Source: an uncultured Clostridia bacterium
GTDB taxonomy: Bacteria; Bacillota_A; Clostridia; Oscillospirales; Oscillospiraceae
Direction of reading: 5' to 3'
DNA: 10,909 bases
Assembly: GCA_946410505.1 (NCBI GenBank)
Contig: CAMKAP010000048.1
Location: 1 to 10,909, forward strand
In this document: positions 5,903-10,909 of the stretch, piece after piece
How the letters are laid out: each line of letters starts with the position of its first letter
Position numbering within the stretch: position 1 is the first letter of the stretch
Translations under genes and position numbers: made by a program
The notes under the pieces: model-generated
Seen by the model: only the letters and a program-made list of their open reading frames with translations
Database searches by the model: none
Told to the model about the DNA's origin: nothing

Positions 5903-6550
5903 TTATGGCTTGGTCCAGGCCATGTCCCGCGCGATCAGACCGCTGCCGCCGCGCATCACTGTGCGCAGTTCCAGCAGGCAGGGCTCGTAATACAGACCCA
6001 GGAATTCTTCCAGCACAGCCTCCGTGAGATAATGGGTCTCGCCCTCCGCCTGACGGGTAAAATCCCCGTCAAATTCGGCGAGGAAGCCGTCCAGATCAAA
6101 ATGTGCGACTTTAGCCAGCGGCTCTGACTCAAAATCCGCCGGGGGCTCCACTTCGTTTGAAAGCCCGTACCGCTCAACGATATAGGCGTTTAAGAGCGTA
6201 TAGTCCCGGTGAAGACGCCGCACCTGCTCCGGCTTCTGGTTGTCAATGGCGATGCCCACCCGCTGCCGGAAGAAGACACGGTAGAAATTGTCCTCTACCA
6301 GGTGCATGTAATAGCCCAGATACAGATCGTCCGCCGCCATCTTTTCGCCGAAGCGCTCCCGAAAGGCGTCAAAGTCAAAATACATGTAGCCTGGGACGGA
6401 GCGGTTGGTGAAGTGCGTCAAGGCCCGCTCGGACAGATCGGCAAAAGCGTCCGGCAGGATGCAGCCCAGCAGGAAGCGCTTCCGGTCCCGGGCCGGGCAC
6501 TGTCGCAGCAGCAGCTCACCCAGCAGATAATGGATCGTGCGCTGCGCCAC
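5903..6550 (-). CDS. Zn-dependent phospholipase C-like protein
   Basis: The product has 215 residues. Its N-terminal half resembles the zinc-dependent phospholipase C family: H7 in RTIHYLL, D34 in LGCILPDAF, H46 in LTHF, an aromatic/Asp-rich YFDFDAFRERFG stretch, and H83/D87 in YLGYYMHLVEDNFY. These His and Asp positions are the probable metal ligands. There is no signal peptide, unlike the secreted clostridial toxins of this family, so it is probably a cytoplasmic hydrolase of unknown substrate. The second half (about 95-215) is not assigned. The start is GTG at 6548-6550, immediately after the TAA of the helix-turn-helix gene with no spacer (TAAGTG), and only a weak GGGAAG precedes it, so translation probably depends on coupling. 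It is the last gene of a three-gene operon ending at the terminator 5857-5893. Confidence 0.72.
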   Translation of the reverse strand: MAQRTIHYLLGELLLRQCPARDRKRFLLGCILPDAFADLSERALTHFTNRSVPGYMYFDFDAFRERFGEKMAADDLYLGYYMHLVEDNFYRVFFRQRVGIAIDNQKPEQVRRLHRDYTLLNAYIVERYGLSNEVEPPADFESEPLAKVAHFDLDGFLAEFDGDFTRQAEGETHYLTEAVLEEFLGLYYEPCLLELRTVMRGGSGLIARDMAWTKP

Positions 6551-7084
6551 TTATTTCTTCCCGAGGTTGCCCAGCAGACTCAGAAGCCCGCCGCCCAGAT
6601 CGCCGCCATTGCCGCTGCCGCCCATGAAGCTCTGAATGAGGGTGGAGAGAATGTCCGGGTCCTGTTCGCCTTTTAAGAGCTTGAGCGCCGCCTTGCGGGT
6701 CTCCGCGTCGGCCTTGCGGTAGGCGTTGAGCATGGTCTTTTCCGCGCTTGTCAGCTCCACTGCGGTGCTTTTGGCAGCCGTACCGGCAGAGGCCTTCTTC
6801 GCTGCGGCGGCCTTTGCCGCAGAGGTCTTGGCTGTAGTCGTTTTTTTCGCACTGCTGCTCGCCGCGGCGGCGCCGCCCTTCGGGGCCTCCAGCAGGGATT
6901 TCTGGGTAACGCCCGTAGCTTTGGCGATGGCTTTCAGCACGGTCTGGCTCAGTTCTTTCTCGCCGCGCTCGGCCTTGCCGATGTCCGCGGCGCTCAGCCC
7001 CACCTGCTCAGCCAGCGCTGCCTGGCTGAGTTTCGCGTTGGTGCGGGCCTCTTTGATCAGTTCGCCGACTTTTTTTGCAGCCAT
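6551..7084 (-). CDS. XRE-type helix-turn-helix protein with Ala/Lys-rich linker and Gly/Leu-rich tail
   Basis: The product has 177 residues in four parts. Residues 4-66 are a Cro/C1-type helix-turn-helix (VGELIKEARTNAKLSQAALA, then QVGLSAADIGKAERG). Residues 68-108 are a low-complexity linker almost entirely of Ala, Lys, Thr, Ser and Gly (AKKTTTAKTSAAKAAAAKK), resembling histone-H1-like bacterial DNA-binding tails. Residues 109-139 are a predicted helix (LTSAEKTMLNAYRKADAETR), a pattern I associate with other XRE regulators. Residues 154-177 are a tail ending GGGLLSLLGNLGKK. The start has GAAGG about six bases upstream, and the gene begins 12 bases after the DUF937 gene ends. It is probably a DNA-binding regulator or nucleoid-associated protein; targets are unknown. 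The tail motif recurs in the DUF937 protein. Confidence 0.82.
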   Translation of the reverse strand: MAAKKVGELIKEARTNAKLSQAALAEQVGLSAADIGKAERGEKELSQTVLKAIAKATGVTQKSLLEAPKGGAAAASSSAKKTTTAKTSAAKAAAAKKASAGTAAKSTAVELTSAEKTMLNAYRKADAETRKAALKLLKGEQDPDILSTLIQSFMGGSGNGGDLGGGLLSLLGNLGKK

Positions 7085-7096
7085 GGCGTACCTTCT

Positions 7097-7756
7097 TTAC
7101 TTCATGGCGCCCAGCAGCGCGCTCATCAGGGCATTGCCGTTGAGGCTGTTGTCGCTCTCCTGAATGCCGCTTCCCAGCAGAGAGCCCAGAAGGCCGCCCA
7201 TGGGAGAGGCGCTGCTCTGGCTGCCGCCCAGCAGGGAGCCCAGGAGACCGCCGGCGGGAGAGGAGGCAGACTGCGATGCGCCGCCCAGCATGGCCATCAC
7301 ATCGCCCAGATCGAGCCCGTCAGACAGGTCGACCTTGCCGACAGCGCCGGAGGAGGCGGTGGCGGCGGACAGACCGCTGAGGAGGGCGGGGGCGATGCCG
7401 GAGAGGGCGGAGCTGACCTGGTTTGCGTTCAGGCCGGTCTGCGCGGCCAGATTCTGGTATTCGGCGGGCGCCGCGCTGCCGAGGATGTGGCCCAGGATCT
7501 TGCTGCCGTCGACAAGGTCAGCGTCGCTGATCTGCTCGGGCATGGATTTGGTACTGGTGTGCTGCGTCAGCGCGCCCAGCAGGGACTGGACGCCGCTCTG
7601 GGAGGAGGCGTTGTTGGTCAGAGCCTTGAGGAGCAGGGGAATGGCCAGGGGCAGCAGCTTCTTGAGCATGGCGGAGCTGAGCCCGGTCTTCTTGGCCAGC
7701 GCGGTTACCGCGCTGTCGGTGAGCAGGGATTTGAGCAGAACGTTTAACAGATTCAT
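7097..7756 (-). CDS. DUF937 domain-containing protein
   Basis: The product has 219 residues. I recognise DUF937-like sequence: LKKLLPLAIPLLLKALTNNA (32-50), VQSLLGALTQHT, VDGSKILGHILGS (82-94), LAAQTGLNANQVSSALSGIAPALLSGL (103-129). The family consists of Ala/Leu/Gly-rich helical repeats of unknown function. The C-terminal third is low-complexity and carries two copies of an 18-residue unit, SP(A/M)GGLLGSLLG (166-183, 184-200). There is no signal peptide or typical membrane helix. The start at 7754-7756 is chosen because AGGAGG lies six bases upstream; an in-frame ATG at 7828 would extend into the promoter. It is the first gene of an operon with the helix-turn-helix and phospholipase-like genes. 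Its function is not known. Confidence 0.82.
   Translation of the reverse strand: MNLLNVLLKSLLTDSAVTALAKKTGLSSAMLKKLLPLAIPLLLKALTNNASSQSGVQSLLGALTQHTSTKSMPEQISDADLVDGSKILGHILGSAAPAEYQNLAAQTGLNANQVSSALSGIAPALLSGLSAATASSGAVGKVDLSDGLDLGDVMAMLGGASQSASSPAGGLLGSLLGGSQSSASPMGGLLGSLLGSGIQESDNSLNGNALMSALLGAMK
7166..7261 (-). repeat. In-frame tandem repeat encoding SPxGGLLGSLLG units
   Basis: Two adjacent copies of a unit of about 54 bases inside the DUF937 gene encode residues 166-183 and 184-197. Both contain GGLLGSLLG. The DNA copies are similar but not identical, so the repeat is not a very recent duplication. Confidence 0.7.
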
Positions 7757-7762
7757 GGCGTA

Positions 7763-7768
7763 CCTCCT
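7763..7768 (-). promoter_or_regulatory. Ribosome binding site fixing the DUF937 start
   Basis: AGGAGG on the minus strand, six bases (TACGCC) before the ATG at 7754-7756. The same GGTACGCCATG context precedes the next gene at 7084. Confidence 0.85.
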
Positions 7769-7799
7769 AAGATTATCTATTTGATTTCTTGCTGTCTTC

Positions 7800-7828
7800 A
7801 GTATACTACGGTGAAAGACAAATTTCAC
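7800..7828 (-). promoter_or_regulatory. Probable promoter of the DUF937 operon, with a 7-bp inverted repeat
   Basis: On the minus strand the -10 is TATACT (7800-7805) and the -35 is the weak GTGAAA (7823-7828), with 17 bases between them. An inverted repeat GGTGAAA-N6-TTTCACC (7810-7829) covers the -35 and spacer and could be an operator, perhaps for the helix-turn-helix protein of the same operon. That role is inference only. Confidence 0.55.
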
Positions 7829-7836
7829 CTGTTTTT

Positions 7837-9030
7837 TCAGAAGCTTTCCGGCCAGCCCGGAAACAGAAACTGCAGGGCGTTGTAGATCTCAATGGACCAG
7901 GTTCCCCAGTCGTGTCCGCCCTCGCAGACGTGATAGAAGGCGTTTTCCCCGTCGTGAAGGCGCTCCACCCGGGGCACGACGTTGTAGAAGCAGCCCTCCT
8001 CACCTTTTCGCGCCACGTCGGTTTCGCCGGCGGCGGAGTAGTAGAGCCGGATCGGGTAATCCCGCAGCCGCTCGGACTCCAGCGATTCCACGATCCAGCC
8101 GGTGGCCGCGTCGCCGGAGAAGCAGAGAAAACTGGAAAAATAGGGCAGGCTCTGGCACATGCCGGTGTCGTAGGTGTAATAGGAGCCCCAGGAGTTGCCC
8201 CCGAGGGCGAAGTGATCCCGTGCAAGGATCAGGGAATCAGGATCCCCCGTGGCGGCATAGGTGCTGAAATTGGAGGCGGTGTAGGGGAGAATGACGTCCT
8301 GCAGCTCCGCCGCCATCTGTTCATAGCTGCTTTTGAAGTAGTCGTTCTGCGTGTAGAGATACTGGGAGGCCGAGACGATGATCAGCGGCTCGATGATCTT
8401 TTCCTCGATCATGCGGTCATAGATCCAGCGCATCTCGAAAAAGCGCCCGTCTGCAAGCTCCAGCTGCGTCGTAAGCCAGGATTCCTCCGTGGCGCGCAGA
8501 CCGTGGAGCAGTACCAGAACGTTATACTGCTGTGCCGGGTCATAGCCGCAGGGCAGATAAATGCTCACGTGCATCTCCGCCGGCAGCCCGCGGCCCCATA
8601 CACTGGTCTCGTAGCTCCAGGCGCGGACGCTGCCCGCCTGCTCGCAGGGCTCGTAAAAACGCTCCGGCAGCAGCGAGGTGTACAGATCCGGCGTTCTGCC
8701 GCAGCTACATACGCCGCTGAAATAGTGGTGCACCACTTTCTCGCCGCAGAGGAGGCAGAAGCCATCCGTGTCGTGGAAGGGGTGCTCACAAACCTGGCCG
8801 CAGAGCACACATGTCCCATGTTCATAGGCCGGATGCCCGCAGTCCTCCGGCGAGACAGAGGGGATCGGCTCCGGCGTGGGCTCCGCCGCCTCAACGGTCT
8901 CCTGTGTGGAGACAGGGGCATTCGCCCGGCGGGCCTCCGTGATCCGGGCGGCGAGTACACCGGTCGCTACACCGAGACAGAGGACCAGCACAAACAGCGC
9001 CGCCATGGCGCCATTTTTTTCTTTTTTCAC
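7837..9030 (-). CDS. Exported or anchored esterase (alpha/beta hydrolase) with N-terminal Cys/His knuckle repeats
   Basis: The product has 397 residues. An N-terminal hydrophobic segment (about 9-28, after KKEK) is a signal peptide or anchor. It is followed by a Pro/Glu/Thr-rich linker (about 39-62). Next is a Cys/His-rich region (64-111) with two full units, C64-G-H-P...C74-V-L-C77-G and C81-E-H-P...C92-L-L-C95-G, and a shorter unit H101...C108-S-C110-G, which looks like zinc knuckles. The rest is an esterase of the esterase D/feruloyl esterase type: LVLLHGLRA (172-180), nucleophile S280 in GGNSWGS, D338 in AGETD and H373 in EGGHDWG form the likely triad. It should cleave an ester outside the membrane. 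The start is GTG with AGGAGG seven bases upstream. It overlaps the stop of the upstream GH2 gene by four bases (GTGA), so the two are coupled and may act on one esterified glycan or glycoside. Confidence 0.84.
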   Translation of the reverse strand: MKKEKNGAMAALFVLVLCLGVATGVLAARITEARRANAPVSTQETVEAAEPTPEPIPSVSPEDCGHPAYEHGTCVLCGQVCEHPFHDTDGFCLLCGEKVVHHYFSGVCSCGRTPDLYTSLLPERFYEPCEQAGSVRAWSYETSVWGRGLPAEMHVSIYLPCGYDPAQQYNVLVLLHGLRATEESWLTTQLELADGRFFEMRWIYDRMIEEKIIEPLIIVSASQYLYTQNDYFKSSYEQMAAELQDVILPYTASNFSTYAATGDPDSLILARDHFALGGNSWGSYYTYDTGMCQSLPYFSSFLCFSGDAATGWIVESLESERLRDYPIRLYYSAAGETDVARKGEEGCFYNVVPRVERLHDGENAFYHVCEGGHDWGTWSIEIYNALQFLFPGWPESF

Positions 9031-10706
9031 AGGCAGCCCTCCTTTACAATCTCCTGCAGGTCATCGCAAAGATCCCGCAGCTCCTCCGGCCTAAGTTTTA
9101 TTACGGCTCGGTCAAAAGTCAGAAACCCGTTGGTCTCATCCTCCACGTCGGAGACCTGGGTGTAGACCGCCGCGCACAGCCCCGCGCGCACCAGCGGCGG
9201 CAGCTCTTCACCAAAGAGGGCGCGCAGGGCGGCCACAAAGCTTTCCCGGTCCTCGTATTTGCGGTAGCCGTAGGTCTTTTCCCGGTTGAAGCTGTGCTCC
9301 GGCAGCTTCCATACGAAGCCGCCGAACTCGCTGAGAAACTGGGGCAGCGGGAGCTTTCCCAGATGCAGCGGGTCAAAATAGATGTGCAGACTGTCCACGT
9401 CGCTCTTCTTCTGGTGGAACCAGCCGGAGGTGGCGTCGATAAAGCGCGTATCGTCCAGCGCCTTGAGGCGGTCATAAGCCTCGTCGGCCAGAAACTGGCC
9501 CCAGCCCTCGTTGAAAATGGTCCAGAGGCAGATACAGGGGTGATTGCGCAGCAGACGCACCGTGGCGTCCATGCTCTCGAGAAAGATGCGCCGGCTCAGC
9601 TTGTCGCGGTGCAGCCGTCTGTCCCCGTGCTTCTGAAAATGCAGCGTGGGCAGCACCGTATCGCGGATGTAGGCATATTCACCGTTATTCACCATGTCCT
9701 GAAACACGATCATCCCCAGTCGGTCACAGTCATAGTAAAACTGCTCCGGCTCGATTTTGATGTGCTTGCGCAGGGTGTTGAAGCCCAGAGATTTCATGGC
9801 CAGGATGTCCTGCTCATAGGCTTCGGGCACGGCCGGGGTATAGAGCCCGTCGCTCCAGTAGCCCTGATCCAGAAGCCCGTTGAAGAAATAGGGCTTGCCG
9901 TTCAGGCACAGGCGGGGGATGCCGTTCACGGTCTCCGTCGAGAGTGTGCGCAGGGCGAAATAGGATTCGACCCGGTCTCCGCCGCTGCGGAGTTCAAATG
10001 GATATAGATACGGGTCCTCCGGGCTCCAGAGCCGGGGAGAGCTAAGCTCGATGCGGGCCGCGCCGTCCCGGAGCGGGTAATCCTGCCCCTGCAGCGTCAC
10101 GCAGCCCTCGCGCACGCCGAGCGCCCGGATCTCCGCCCAGCTTTCCCCGGTCCGGATCTCCAGCTCCTTCACATATGCCTCCGGTACCGGCTCCAGCCAG
10201 ACGCTCTGCCAGATGCCGGAGCAGGGCGTATACCACATGCCGCCCCGCTTGTGCGTCTGCTTGCCCCAGGGCCAGCGGTGATCAAGGTCGTTGACGACCG
10301 AAACACACAGCTCATTTTCCCCTGGCCGCAGCGCGTCGGTAATGTCCACAGTGAAGGGGAGATAGCCGTTTTCGTGGCGGCACAGCGGCTTTCCGTTTAC
10401 AAACACCCGGCAGTCGCGCATCACCGCGCCGAAGTGCAGCAGCACGCGGCGATCGCGCCAGCTCTCGGGGACTGAGAAAGGACGGCTGTATTGCATTTCC
10501 TGCCCGACGGCGGGCGGATTCTCCACCGTGCTCAGCAGACTCTCCGGGCAGAAGGGGACGCGGATCGTTCCGCGCTTACTGCCCCAGTGCAGCTCCCAGT
10601 CTCCGTTCAGGCAGAGCCAGTCCGCCCGGCGAAGCTGGGGCCGGGGGTATCGCTCCCACGGCACGGCAGGGAGATTTTTCCCGGCCGCAGTATACAGTCT
10701 CTCCAT
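9027..10706 (-). CDS. Glycoside hydrolase family 2 protein
   Basis: The product has 559 residues in the usual GH2 order: a sugar-binding jelly-roll (about 28-175: LNGDWELHWG, VFVNGKPLCRHENGYLPFTVDIT), an immunoglobulin-like domain (about 180-265) and a TIM barrel (about 265-545). The general acid/base is E400 in FNEGWGQF and the nucleophile is E460 in LSEFGGF, both in standard GH2 context. The C-terminus (TQVSDVEDETNGFLTFDR) is common in short GH2 enzymes; the extra C-terminal domains of LacZ are missing. I do not see the Asn-x-Lys signature of beta-glucuronidases, so substrate (beta-galactoside, beta-mannoside or other) is open. There is no signal peptide, so it probably acts in the cytoplasm. 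A promoter lies at 10739-10767, GAGG lies eight bases before the ATG, and the gene leads a two-gene operon with the esterase. Confidence 0.92.
   Translation of the reverse strand: MERLYTAAGKNLPAVPWERYPRPQLRRADWLCLNGDWELHWGSKRGTIRVPFCPESLLSTVENPPAVGQEMQYSRPFSVPESWRDRRVLLHFGAVMRDCRVFVNGKPLCRHENGYLPFTVDITDALRPGENELCVSVVNDLDHRWPWGKQTHKRGGMWYTPCSGIWQSVWLEPVPEAYVKELEIRTGESWAEIRALGVREGCVTLQGQDYPLRDGAARIELSSPRLWSPEDPYLYPFELRSGGDRVESYFALRTLSTETVNGIPRLCLNGKPYFFNGLLDQGYWSDGLYTPAVPEAYEQDILAMKSLGFNTLRKHIKIEPEQFYYDCDRLGMIVFQDMVNNGEYAYIRDTVLPTLHFQKHGDRRLHRDKLSRRIFLESMDATVRLLRNHPCICLWTIFNEGWGQFLADEAYDRLKALDDTRFIDATSGWFHQKKSDVDSLHIYFDPLHLGKLPLPQFLSEFGGFVWKLPEHSFNREKTYGYRKYEDRESFVAALRALFGEELPPLVRAGLCAAVYTQVSDVEDETNGFLTFDRAVIKLRPEELRDLCDDLQEIVKEGCL
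9038..9043 (-). promoter_or_regulatory. Ribosome binding site supporting the GTG start of the esterase
   Basis: AGGAGG on the minus strand, inside the end of the GH2 gene, seven bases before GTG at 9028-9030. The ATG eight codons further in has no comparable site. Confidence 0.82.
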
Positions 10707-10738
10707 CCAAACCGCCTCGTTTTCTCTCTTTTTTGTCC

Positions 10739-10767
10739 AGTATACCGCAGCCGGCGTCTTTCGTCAA
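10739..10767 (-). promoter_or_regulatory. Promoter of the GH2-esterase operon
   Basis: On the minus strand the -35 is TTGACG (10762-10767) and the -10 is TATACT (10739-10744), with exactly 17 bases between them. The leader to the GH2 ATG is short, about 25-30 bases. No clear operator or catabolite-response-like repeat is visible. Confidence 0.82.
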
Positions 10768-10809
10768 AAAATATCAAATATAATAATACAGGGACGGGGT
10801 GCCCCGACC

Positions 10810-10895
10810 CTTTCAGCGTGCCGACAAAATGTCGACACACTGAAAGCGGCCGATTTTAAAACCTTCAATCGGTTTAAAAATCGGCTGAGATTGAA
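10810..10895. other. Two adjacent hairpins with competing pairings, no gene
   Basis: Hairpin A runs from CTTTCAG (10810-10816) to CTGAAAG (10840-10846), with inner GTG/CAC and CGACA/TGTCG pairing, two single mismatches and an AAA loop. Hairpin B pairs GCCGATTTTAAAACC (10849-10863) with GGTTTAAAAATCGGC (10871-10885), one mismatch. The hairpin B loop TTCAATC (10864-10870) is complementary to GATTGAA (10889-10895), an alternative fold that excludes hairpin B. No coding sequence is evident between 10768 and the window end. It could be a repeat element or a leader or trailer of a gene to the right. Confidence 0.55.
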
Positions 10896-10909
10896 CGTGA
10901 AGAGGGGAT

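Noticed and set aside
7166..7261. CRISPR-like or minisatellite array
   Set aside because: There are only two imperfect 54-base units, in frame within a coding sequence, with no spacers.
7757..7828. N-terminal extension of the DUF937 protein to an ATG at 7828
   Set aside because: The extension would run through the -10 box and an AGGAGG site optimally spaced for the ATG at 7756, and it adds no family-like sequence.
7789..9165. A 458-residue open frame on the plus strand opposite the esterase gene
   Set aside because: It is antisense to a gene with an intact catalytic triad, has no ribosome binding site or domain, and ends in low-complexity Ser/Arg sequence.

Overview
The window looks like chromosomal DNA of a GC-rich member of the Bacillota, most likely a gut Clostridia of the Oscillospirales type. 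That is an inference from three things: sigma-A-like promoters (TTTACA/TATAAT, TTGACA, TTGACG/TATACT), strong AGGAGG-type ribosome binding sites, and the gene set. No rRNA, tRNA, CRISPR array, integrase or transposase was seen.

Plus strand, left half (1-5822). The window opens inside a DUF4037 gene and continues into a non-coding stretch with a 15-bp perfect hairpin that may belong to an interspersed repeat. A UlaG/UPF0173-like metallo-beta-lactamase-fold protein follows; its metal motif has Gly where Asp is expected. A clear promoter then drives a two-gene operon of a class I/II PLP aminotransferase and an FlK-like hotdog thioesterase, which overlap by one base and end at a hairpin. Next is a heavy-metal module: a promoter overlapped by a perfect 10-2-10 inverted repeat, an ArsR/SmtB repressor with intact metal ligands, a 73-residue HMA (CxxC) protein, and a Zn/Cd/Pb P1B-type ATPase. 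The ATPase is broken. About 26 bases covering the conserved His-Pro motif appear to be missing at 5004-5010, which shifts the frame. The regulator, operator and HMA gene look intact.

Minus strand, right half (5850-10767). A bidirectional terminator (5857-5893) separates the two halves. Reading right to left, a promoter at 10739-10767 drives a GH2 glycoside hydrolase gene that overlaps by four bases a membrane-anchored or secreted alpha/beta-hydrolase esterase with a Cys/His knuckle repeat region. Next is a three-gene set: a DUF937 protein, a helix-turn-helix protein with a histone-H1-like Ala/Lys linker, and a Zn-dependent phospholipase C-like protein. The DUF937 and helix-turn-helix proteins share an unusual Gly/Leu-rich C-terminal motif. 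The last ~110 bases hold two adjacent hairpins with competing pairings and no gene.

The most interesting items are the DUF937/HTH/phospholipase-like operon with its shared motif, the slippage-type inactivation of the metal pump, and the knuckle-repeat esterase coupled to a GH2 enzyme. None is proven to be a new system from sequence alone.
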